From an uncultured Clostridia bacterium (GTDB lineage: Bacteria; Bacillota; Clostridia; Christensenellales; UBA1242): a stretch of DNA of 36,518 nt. Shown piece after piece: positions 30,403 to 36,518 of the stretch (position 1 is its first letter; every line of letters begins with the position of its first letter). Under the pieces are notes generated by a model. It searched no databases and had not been told where the DNA came from. It saw only the letters and a list, made by a program, of their open reading frames with translations. The stretch spans positions 1 through 36,518 of the forward strand of contig CALVNA010000007.1 of the NCBI GenBank assembly GCA_944349535.1, written 5' to 3'. A program made the translations under genes and the position numbers.

Positions 30403-33358
30403 CTTTTTTCTCCTTAAAAACATCTTCGTTAAAATCTTTTATTCTCGCGCCCAAATTTTTCTGATAATGGCAAAGAGAGCCAAAAAGGCAATTTTCACAT
30501 GCTTTTTCGTCAGGTTTTGCCTCTTTAAACCCTTGGCAAATTTCGTTGCAAGCTTGTTGTGCAATTTTGACTGCATAAGTTTGATAAAATTTCAAGCTTC
30601 TTTTGGCAAGCGCGCTGCCACTATATCGCCTGTTTTTTGAAGATGACAAAGAAAGCTGCAAAATTGAGCTTTTGCCTTTTTCTTGCAAACTTTTGTCAAA
30701 CAAAGCAAGATTTTCGTCAACATTTTCAGCCAAACCTTTTAAGATGCTTTTGCCTTGACCTAGCTCGTCATAATCAAAACGGCAGTCAAAATAAAAGACT
30801 CCGCCGCACTGTTTTTTTAATTTTTCTTCAGCAACACCAGCATAAAGAAACAGCTGAAGTTTGTCGCCGTAATATAAATCTTTAACCAAAGATTTTGGCT
30901 TGCCAGTTTTATAGTCTAAAATTCTGAAAAATTCGTTTGCACAATCTATGCGGTCAATTTTGCCGGTGAAAACAATATCGTCAAACAACTTTTGTTCCAC
31001 TTTTGCCTCTAGTTTAAAAGGTCGATAACAGGACTGAGACATTTCAAGTTCGATATTGCTTAAAATGGTTTTTAGCTGAAATTTCAAAAATTTTGTCAGT
31101 CCTTCTTTTTCAAAAACCAAATCAAGTTTGTCTTGCAGGTTTTCTTCCGTCATGATTTTATCGAAATTTTCATCAATAAATCTATCAATTCTGCCAAACT
31201 CAAAATTGAAAGGCTTGTCGATAAATTGTTCTACATACTTCTCAACCGCTTTATGACAAAAATTGCCCACATCTCGTTGATCAAAAGCAAAGCTTGACCG
31301 CTCTTTTAATTTGAGCCCATATTTTGCAAAATGCTTGAACGGGCATGAGAAATAGCTCTCGAGCTGCGTTGACGACAATTTGCTATTTTTGAAGAACAAC
31401 TGCTTTGTCAAAGCTCTATCTCCTCTAAAAAGAGGTTCTTCGCTGTTATTCACATCATCCAAAACACTTTCATATTCATCTTCAACTTGCTCAAGTCTGA
31501 CGTCAAAAATGCTGTTTAGCTGGTCAATAAAAGTTGGGGTAACCGCTGCTTTGCCGTCTGCATCTATTGCAAGATAAGAGATATGCAATTGTTTCCATCT
31601 GTCTGTCAAGAGATTGAACAGGGCAAAACGATTTCTGCGGTTGATCATTCTGCTGGTTGGCTGCACAACTTTTTGCATTAAAGGATTTTTGATATCATTA
31701 TCACTTAAAAGTGCGTTGTCGCCTATCACTTTTGGCAAAAGCTGCCCGCCGATGACAAACAAAGTTTTGTCGTTTTCAAAAAAGCTTTCTGTGCAATCGC
31801 CGATCATCACACCATCAACAAGGGTTGGAACTGACGAAACTTCTTTTGAACTGAGCAAAAGTTCAAACTCTTTTAAAAGCTCTTGCACGTCAGCCTTGTT
31901 TTGCTGACTTTGGACGGTCAAAATTGTTTGCAAGGTTTGCTTTAAAATCTCAAAGGCTTGCCTTTCAATGTTTGCCTGCTTGAATAGATTTTTTTCTTCC
32001 ATGGCAACTAAGTAACTTTCAAAAGCAGGTTGAATGACAATAAGAAATTGGTTGATTAAATCAAAAAGCTGTCCAAGGTTTTCGATTTTTTCAAAACTTT
32101 GAAAGAATTGGCAAAAAGGAGTTTGAGAGCTAAAAACTTTTTTAAATTTCCACCTGCCGTCAACTTGTTTTTGCAAAATTTCTTCAACAACCTCTTGACA
32201 ATCTTGAGCTAAATTGATGATTGGGTTTATGTAAAATTGCAAAAGTGCCTCTTGCGAAAATGCGTGAGCAGGAACAGTCAAAAAATCACAAAGAGTTCTG
32301 ACGATAAACGTTTGAAAAGCATTTATTGAGCTGTCAATATAAAAATTCAAGCCATATCTTTCAAAAACTTCTCGCACCAAATTTTCATACTCTTCCAAAG
32401 CCCCAACTGCCACGGCAAAGGAAGAAAACCTTTGACCTTTTGCAACTTTCTGCGCAATTATTTTTGCAACATTTTCAACTTCTTGTCTTTTTGTAAACGC
32501 GTTGTAACTGTGATAGAAACCTTCAATATGACTTTTTTCAATCGCACTTGAATAAAGATTTTTCAGCATCACTTTTTGCGGCAAAGCTTTGTCTTCATTG
32601 CCAATCAAAACTTCTATCTGACAATTGAGCTCTTTTGCAATGTCTATTATCTTTTTTTGAATGTCTTTTTCATAAATATATTCATTGCCAAAATTTTTTG
32701 CTGCAGCAAAAGAAATGTTGATCTCTTTGCTTTGTGCTGTCAAAAATTTGATGATTTCATACATTTGTGATGTAAAACTGTCAAATTGAGCTAAATAAAC
32801 TTTTTTATTTTCCAAAAATTTCTGAATGTGATCTTGGCTTAAAAGTTTTTCAAACAAAAGCGATGGGTCAAGTTTGCCATCAAGCAACTTGAGATATCTG
32901 CTGTAAACAAGCGATATGTCAGCCAATTTTTTTTGAAGCATTGGCCGTGCAGGCTCTTTTAAATCTTCAGGAAAAACTCGAGATGAAGACAGCAGCGAAA
33001 TCGCGTTGAAAAGTTGAGAGCAAAAATTGATATTGCTTTTTTTGAAATACTGAAAGTTTTTCTTTTCTTCTTGTGCCGCTTTTTGAATATAAAGCAGTCT
33101 TTCTCCTGCTGATGCAAGCTCGCTTAAAACCCCAGCCTGCTGCAAAAGTTGCTGCGTGAAAGCTGAGAAAGTGGTAACTTTAACATTGAACAATATTCCA
33201 TTTGGCAAAATGTTTAGCAGCTTTTTTTCGGCAAGCAAAGAAAATCTGTCGGGCACAATAATCACGTGCTCGACACCATAATCTGAGCTGTTAATGTTTT
33301 CAAACATAAGCTGCGTTGCAAGGCTTAAGTTTTCTTCTCCCCAAAGTTTGATATGCAT
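30386..33358 (-). CDS. addB: Helicase-nuclease subunit AddB
   Basis: 990 residues. The C-terminal nuclease carries RILDYKTGK (about 812-820). The four iron-sulfur cysteines are in place: one in SYFSCPFKHF (about 671) and three in CENCLFGSLC (about 954-963), the C-x2-C-x5-C spacing of AddB. The N-terminus (MHIKLWGEENLSLATQ) has no GxGKT P-loop, which Bacillus AddB carries near its start, and the protein is about 170 residues shorter. AddB recognises Chi-type sequences and provides the 5'-strand nuclease. A good promoter sits directly before the ATG (six bases from the -10 box) with no SD, predicting a leaderless message. Confidence 0.92.
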   Translation of the reverse strand: MHIKLWGEENLSLATQLMFENINSSDYGVEHVIIVPDRFSLLAEKKLLNILPNGILFNVKVTTFSAFTQQLLQQAGVLSELASAGERLLYIQKAAQEEKKNFQYFKKSNINFCSQLFNAISLLSSSRVFPEDLKEPARPMLQKKLADISLVYSRYLKLLDGKLDPSLLFEKLLSQDHIQKFLENKKVYLAQFDSFTSQMYEIIKFLTAQSKEINISFAAAKNFGNEYIYEKDIQKKIIDIAKELNCQIEVLIGNEDKALPQKVMLKNLYSSAIEKSHIEGFYHSYNAFTKRQEVENVAKIIAQKVAKGQRFSSFAVAVGALEEYENLVREVFERYGLNFYIDSSINAFQTFIVRTLCDFLTVPAHAFSQEALLQFYINPIINLAQDCQEVVEEILQKQVDGRWKFKKVFSSQTPFCQFFQSFEKIENLGQLFDLINQFLIVIQPAFESYLVAMEEKNLFKQANIERQAFEILKQTLQTILTVQSQQNKADVQELLKEFELLLSSKEVSSVPTLVDGVMIGDCTESFFENDKTLFVIGGQLLPKVIGDNALLSDNDIKNPLMQKVVQPTSRMINRRNRFALFNLLTDRWKQLHISYLAIDADGKAAVTPTFIDQLNSIFDVRLEQVEDEYESVLDDVNNSEEPLFRGDRALTKQLFFKNSKLSSTQLESYFSCPFKHFAKYGLKLKERSSFAFDQRDVGNFCHKAVEKYVEQFIDKPFNFEFGRIDRFIDENFDKIMTEENLQDKLDLVFEKEGLTKFLKFQLKTILSNIELEMSQSCYRPFKLEAKVEQKLFDDIVFTGKIDRIDCANEFFRILDYKTGKPKSLVKDLYYGDKLQLFLYAGVAEEKLKKQCGGVFYFDCRFDYDELGQGKSILKGLAENVDENLALFDKSLQEKGKSSILQLSLSSSKNRRYSGSALAKRSLKFYQTYAVKIAQQACNEICQGFKEAKPDEKACENCLFGSLCHYQKNLGARIKDFNEDVFKEKKDGADQ

Positions 33359-33364
33359 AACATA

Positions 33365-33393
33365 ATTTTAGCATAATTTGTCATATTTGGCAA
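33365..33393 (-). promoter_or_regulatory. addBA promoter, apparently leaderless
   Basis: On the minus strand TTGCCA, a 17-nt spacer ending in TGC, TAAAAT, then six bases (TATGTT) and the ATG at 33358. An extra ATG two codons earlier is out of frame. No SD is visible. Confidence 0.8.
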
Positions 33394-33404
33394 CAATAAG
33401 AGAG

Positions 33405-34154
33405 CTAAACATTGACTTTTGAATAGTCCAGTTTTTTTGAAAGCAAAGCTGCTTTTTCGCATTTTAGTTTCATCATTTTTTGGCTTAAAGCCTGGTTTTC
33501 TTTTTTTAACTTTTCAAATTTTTCTTTCAAAGACAAAAGCTCGTTATCTTTTTCTCCAAGCATTGCAACAGTTCTTCTCAATTTTTGGTTTAAGCTTTCC
33601 TTCTCTCTGCTTTGTTTTTGCTCAAACTCACTTGCTATGTTGCGTTTTACAAGTCTTACCAAGCCCATAAAAAGTGAAGTGATGTCATTTTCAGTCAAAG
33701 ATTGTTTTTTGCCAGATGAAAATTGAATAATGTTATTCTGCCCTGCATTGCCCTGTTGCAGACTTTTTTTGTAGTTGCGATATTTGTTTTGAAATCGCAG
33801 CATTTTGCCGGGATCGCCCTTTGAAAGCAAACAGCAGGCACTTCGCACACTTTTGCCCTGCTTCAGCAGCCGCTCAATTTCACCGACCAAAGCCTGCTCT
33901 TCTTCTTTTGAAAAACTTTCACTTCGATTTTTGATGTGTTTGTTCAGATCGATTTTGAGTTTCTTTGCTCTTGCCCCGTCTTTGCCCAGCTTGTCAATCT
34001 CTTGATAGTAGTAATTTCTGACAGAATTTGGTTTTCTGTTATATTTTTTTGCATGCTCTTCAAAAGCCTGCCTAAGCGACAATCCTTCTTCCTTTTTTTC
34101 TTCAATAACCTTAAAAAGCGAAATCACTTCGCTATTATTCCAAACTCCTTTCAT
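33405..34154 (-). CDS. Double Myb/SANT-like DNA-binding protein with coiled-coil tail, 249 aa
   Basis: The start at 34154 has AAAGGAG six bases upstream. Residues 1-50 (W-N-N-S-E-V..., Q-A-F-E-E-H-A-K-K, N-S-V-R-N-Y-Y) follow the three-helix pattern of the Myb-like repeat seen in RsfA-type regulators. A second, weaker repeat spans about 78-128 (SFSKEEEQALVGEIERLLKQ... RFQNKYRNY). Residues 180-240 are a coiled coil, likely for dimerisation. Basic residues abound. RsfA in Bacillus is a prespore-specific regulator; here the role as a DNA-binding regulator is inferred. It lies just upstream of addBA on the same strand, but addB has its own promoter. Confidence 0.75.
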   Translation of the reverse strand: MKGVWNNSEVISLFKVIEEKKEEGLSLRQAFEEHAKKYNRKPNSVRNYYYQEIDKLGKDGARAKKLKIDLNKHIKNRSESFSKEEEQALVGEIERLLKQGKSVRSACCLLSKGDPGKMLRFQNKYRNYKKSLQQGNAGQNNIIQFSSGKKQSLTENDITSLFMGLVRLVKRNIASEFEQKQSREKESLNQKLRRTVAMLGEKDNELLSLKEKFEKLKKENQALSQKMMKLKCEKAALLSKKLDYSKVNV

Positions 34155-34207
34155 TTTTATCTCCTTTGGCAAAGTTATTGACACTATAAAAATTTTTAAA
34201 CAATTTT

Positions 34208-34238
34208 TTGCATGAACAAGCTTTCTTTTTAGTAAAAT
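34208..34238 (+). promoter_or_regulatory. Promoter of the 281-aa orphan gene, apparently leaderless
   Basis: TTGCAT, a 19-nt spacer and TAAAAT, then five bases (ATTGT) and the ATG at 34244. No SD is present. The long spacer lowers confidence. Confidence 0.55.
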
Positions 34239-34243
34239 ATTGT

Positions 34244-35089
34244 ATGTTTACACTTTTCAGTCAATATGAGTGCCTTGTGATTTTTAATGGCAAAGAAGTT
34301 ACTCTTGAAGAAAATAAGAGTTTGATTATTGAACAACCTTGCAAAGTTTTGGTCTATCCAATTGGAAAGGCAAAAGCTTTTTCATTTTCAATAGACCTTG
34401 CCAAGCTTTCAGATTCTGTTTTCTATAAATTCAAAAAAGTCGAAAAACGCTTTTATGTGTTTTTACTAGAATTTTCTCGCAGACATTCGCAAGATGTTTA
34501 CAACTTTTCTATCTCTGGATTTTCTTGCCAAGTATTCATTGCAAAGGACAGTCTCTGTTTTCTTTCTCAATCACAAAAAGTCAATCTAGAGTTTCCCTTC
34601 CAGATTGAAAAATACAGCTGCAAAAAGATGCAAAACCTGATTGTTGTTAGGCTTGAAGATGCAAAGCAAGACCACCTTGTTGTTTTCAACCCAAAGACCA
34701 ACAAAATCATATCTTTTGAAGGGCATATTGAGCTTGATGAGCAAGGATTTTGGGTCAAAAAAGAATATTTTGACAGCCAATTCAAAATAGATAACTCTGG
34801 GCTTAAAAATGTTGGCTATGAAAGCAAAAACAAAATCCCTTTATCTCTTTTGTCATATCAATTTATGGAAGCTGTCAAAAATCATACATTTTCACTCGCC
34901 CATAATTTGCTATCTCAAAAGTTGCAAAACGATATTTCAATAAGCTTGCTAAAACAATACCTGCCAGATGTGCAATATTTCAAGTTTGTCAGTCAAAATC
35001 AATGTTTTGCAATAAGTTCTTCCCGCTGCCTTTGGATTTCTTTTTCCTTGAACGACAATTGCATTGATGATATTGATATAATTCAATAG
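34244..35089 (+). CDS. Hypothetical protein, 281 aa
   Basis: The start is placed at the ATG at 34244 (MFTLFSQYECLVIFNGKEV) because the -10 box ends five bases before it; a possible earlier ATG at 34211 lies inside the promoter. The protein is rich in beta-strand-forming residues (FNGKEVTLEE, VLVYPIGKAKAFSFSI, LIVVRLEDAKQDHLVVFN) over about 200 residues, then helical near the C-terminus (MEAVKNHTFSLAHNLLSQ). There is no signal peptide. The C-terminal half resembles the layout of proteins with repeated beta units, but no family is recognised. It converges on, and overlaps by seven bases, the next gene. Confidence 0.72.
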   Translation: MFTLFSQYECLVIFNGKEVTLEENKSLIIEQPCKVLVYPIGKAKAFSFSIDLAKLSDSVFYKFKKVEKRFYVFLLEFSRRHSQDVYNFSISGFSCQVFIAKDSLCFLSQSQKVNLEFPFQIEKYSCKKMQNLIVVRLEDAKQDHLVVFNPKTNKIISFEGHIELDEQGFWVKKEYFDSQFKIDNSGLKNVGYESKNKIPLSLLSYQFMEAVKNHTFSLAHNLLSQKLQNDISISLLKQYLPDVQYFKFVSQNQCFAISSSRCLWISFSLNDNCIDDIDIIQ

Positions 35090-35598
35090 TCTTCTAAATA
35101 GCGGTCTTGACCATACTCTACTGTCCACTTTTGAAGAATACAGTCCTGCGGATACTCGCCATCAGTCAAAAAGCCAACAATTTTGACAAACTCTTTCTCG
35201 TCGCAAAATAATATCCTCTCCAAAATTTTAATAGGATAAAACAAATCATACTCTCCATTTTTATAGTTTAAAATTTTGCTATCAAAATTTTCGCCATATT
35301 CAACAAGCACTCTAACGCCTTTGCTGATCAAAATTTTTTTAAAATAATTTAGTTGTGAGTTGTTTAAATGCAAAAAGCGACATTTTAAAAGCAGGTTGAA
35401 AAAATCCATAAAAAAGATAATCGTATGTTCAAGCGAAATTGAATCATGGTTAAACTTAACAACAAATAAATTTTCAGCTTTATCAAAAAGATCTTTGGCA
35501 CTGTCAAAACTAATACTTTTCCAAATGTCTCTTTTTAAATCACTTTGCAAAGTCACATACTTTTCTTCCAAAGAAATATAATTGTTCGTCTTTATCAT
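35083..35598 (-). CDS. Hypothetical protein, 171 aa
   Basis: The start at 35598 is preceded by AGGAG five bases away; upstream in-frame ATGs have no such site. The product is acidic, alpha/beta and cytosolic-looking, with aromatic-rich helices (HTIIFFMDFFNLLLKCRFLHL, about 57-76) and a C-terminus WTVEYGQDRYLEDY. No domain is recognised. Its last seven bases overlap the end of the convergent 281-aa gene, so the two stop codons are interleaved with no room for a terminator. Confidence 0.7.
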   Translation of the reverse strand: MIKTNNYISLEEKYVTLQSDLKRDIWKSISFDSAKDLFDKAENLFVVKFNHDSISLEHTIIFFMDFFNLLLKCRFLHLNNSQLNYFKKILISKGVRVLVEYGENFDSKILNYKNGEYDLFYPIKILERILFCDEKEFVKIVGFLTDGEYPQDCILQKWTVEYGQDRYLEDY

Positions 35599-35907
35599 AA
35601 TTGCTCCTGCCATCATGATAAAACAAAAGAAATTTAAAAGAAACAAGCTTTTTGTCGAAAAGGTGCTTTTTTTGTCATAAACTATGCGATGCCAAAATAT
35701 TGTTTAATAAAGCTTTAGTAAATTTTGATGAATTTTGAGCTTTGCTCGCTATCGCAAATTTGAATAAGTCTTAAATCGCTGTCAAATGAGGCTTCGCCTC
35801 ACCTATCGGCAATTTCGATAATATAAACCTTCTGCGAGAATGTCAAAAATTCGCATCATTTTTTGCGGTATATTTATAAAAAATTTATAAATTTTTTGCA
35901 AAAATGC
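35599..35907. other. Intergenic stretch before tRNA-Ser
   Basis: AT-rich with no credible gene on the plus strand; the minus-strand open frame entering it from the right is discussed with the recombinase. It holds one GC-rich mini-hairpin (35787-35801). Confidence 0.5.
35787..35801. repeat. Small GC-rich hairpin
   Basis: TGAGGC-TTC-GCCTCA, a 6-bp perfect stem standing out from AT-rich surroundings. A similar stem with a three-base CTT loop lies at 36109-36125, on the other side of tRNA-Ser. Confidence 0.5.
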
Positions 35908-36518
35908 TTGAAAAACCATTGGCATATGTGTATAATGGATAATGCAAACAGCAAAAAAGTTTGCCTAAAAACAATGGAGAGATGGCTGAGCGGTCGAAAG
36001 CGGCGGTCTTGAAAACCGTTGATGTGAAAGCATCCTGGGGTTCGAATCCCTATCTCTCCGCCAAACAATTGTCGTTTGAACTCAAACGGCAATTTTTTTA
36101 GTTTACGCAAGGACGCTTCGTCCTTATTTTCTTCGTCTGAAATTTCGATTTCTTTATTATAAATTACCGTTCCGTTATCGCTATTATTGTTATCATTATT
36201 GTCGTCATTATTATCATTTGGACGACTATATATTTCTTCGGCAGGATTTAAACTTGTATTGTAAACTATTGTAATTTTGTCATCATAAAGTAATACTTTC
36301 AAAATAAAATTATTAAAGAACTCATTTTTATCAGTTTTGTTATCAAATTGCTTTCTTGCATATATTTTTAAGAAATTCACAATCTGTTCCTTTTCAAGTG
36401 GTTTTATTTGGTGATTTTGTTCATACTCAACTTTATCTTCAAGTATTGCTTTTTCATTTTCAAGTTTCATAAGTCTTTCTTGTGTTGAATTTGTTATTAT
36501 TCCTTTTTCCATTGCATT
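35874..36518 (-). CDS. Serine recombinase, C-terminal part (runs off right edge), reading through tRNA-Ser
   Basis: The frame is open from the right edge leftwards. The first 85 residues (KLENEKAILEDKVEYEQN..., IYARKQFDNKTDKNEFFNNF, LKVLLYDDKITIVYNTS) match the coiled-coil and final strand of large serine recombinases. These integrate or excise mobile elements, but the catalytic domain lies outside the window. After this comes an Asn/Asp low-complexity run, and then the frame continues antisense through the tRNA-Ser terminator and the tRNA itself (giving EIGIRTPG...RFRPLSHLS) to a stop at 35874. The normal end of the gene has probably been lost or altered; the biologically meaningful part is likely right of about 36100. 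Confidence 0.6.
   Translation of the reverse strand, partial: NAMEKGIITNSTQERLMKLENEKAILEDKVEYEQNHQIKPLEKEQIVNFLKIYARKQFDNKTDKNEFFNNFILKVLLYDDKITIVYNTSLNPAEEIYSRPNDNNDDNNDNNNSDNGTVIYNKEIEISDEENKDEASLRKLKKLPFEFKRQLFGGEIGIRTPGCFHINGFQDRRFRPLSHLSIVFRQTFLLFALSIIHICQWFFKHFCKKFINFL
35908..35936 (+). promoter_or_regulatory. Promoter of tRNA-Ser
   Basis: TTGAAA, a 17-nt spacer and a perfect TATAAT; the tRNA begins 39 bases after the -10 box. Confidence 0.88.
35976..36063 (+). tRNA. tRNA-Ser (anticodon TGA)
   Basis: An 88-nt class II tRNA: acceptor GGAGAGA/TCTCTCC, discriminator G, encoded CCA, anticodon loop CTTGAAA giving TGA, and a long variable arm (TTGATGTGAAAGCATCC). The T-loop GGTTCGAATCC is intact. 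Confidence 0.97.
36067..36100 (+). terminator. Terminator of tRNA-Ser
   Basis: AATTGTCGTTTG pairs with CAAACGGCAATT (one G-T pair) around AACT, followed by seven T. Confidence 0.9.
36109..36125. repeat. Small hairpin at the 3' end of the recombinase frame
   Basis: AAGGACG-CTT-CGTCCTT, a perfect 7-bp stem. No U-tract follows on either strand, so it is not a normal terminator. It sits between tRNA-Ser and the recombinase and could be part of an attachment region (inference). Confidence 0.4.
36167..36222 (-). repeat. AAT/GAC-type low-complexity coding repeat
   Basis: Repeated ATTATT/GTCGTT-like triplets encode NDNNDDNNDNNNSDN in the recombinase frame. This slippage-prone tract has no counterpart in the recombinase core. 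Confidence 0.65.

Noticed and set aside
29939..30640. Plus-strand open frame of 233 codons
   Set aside because: It lies antisense to the well-supported addA and addB coding regions and its composition is that of a codon shadow.
1..36518. CRISPR arrays, insertion sequences, rRNA genes
   Set aside because: No regularly spaced direct repeats, no transposase gene with terminal inverted repeats and no rRNA-like stretch were seen.

Overview
The window reads as a stretch of chromosome from a low-GC, Gram-positive-type bacterium of the Bacillota (Clostridia side). This rests on the gene set: SpmA/SpmB, AddAB, WalJ (YycJ), EngB (YsxC), TypA, a clostridial-type GltX with an N-terminal extension, a DUF6774-like mini-protein and AGGAG-type ribosome binding sites. 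Several unrecognised genes and the codon use suggest an uncultured gut-type lineage. The genus cannot be fixed from the sequence alone.

Layout. 1-4500: the tail of a charged protein, tRNA-Arg, a two-TM protein, a VirD4/TraG-type coupling ATPase with its own promoter and terminator, and two small proteins (one Sel1-like). 4541-6330: engB-rlmD. 6412-8943: a VirB6/TrbL-like polytopic protein. 9029-10583: tatD-rsmA. 10699-11771: spmAB, convergent with metG (11800-13371). 13527-14501: an unlisted 59-aa membrane mini-protein followed by walJ. 14670-16259: a strongly promoted orphan 529-aa protein. 16289-16983: tRNA-Gly, ogt and tRNA-Pro. 17044-24467: one long minus-strand operon, typA - 2TM protein - dnaB - two exported helical proteins - gltX - DUF6774-like. 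24639-26984: a membrane-anchored coiled-coil protein with AT-hooks and a histone-H1-like Lys/Ala tail. 27130-33358: addB-addA. 33405-35598: a double Myb-like protein and two orphans. 35976-36063: tRNA-Ser, faced by the 3' part of a serine recombinase gene that runs off the right edge and probably marks a mobile element.

Three themes stand out. First, type IV secretion parts (VirD4-like, VirB6-like) sit as single genes among housekeeping genes, with no relaxase, integrase or att site beside them, which suggests a chromosomal, possibly domesticated machine. Second, the 781-aa membrane protein with AT-hooks and an H1-like tail looks like a candidate membrane-to-DNA tether. Third, several genes lack any Shine-Dalgarno sequence and instead place a -10 box (often TGCTAAAAT) 5-6 nt before the start codon (engB, addB, the 59-aa gene, the gene at 34244). 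These look like leaderless transcripts mixed with ordinary SD genes. A related case is ogt, whose ATG lies 5 nt after the CCA end of tRNA-Gly.

Transcription signals are unusually readable: many promoters match the sigma-A consensus with a 17-nt spacer, and most units end in a clear hairpin with a U-tract. These promoters were also used to choose among alternative start codons.
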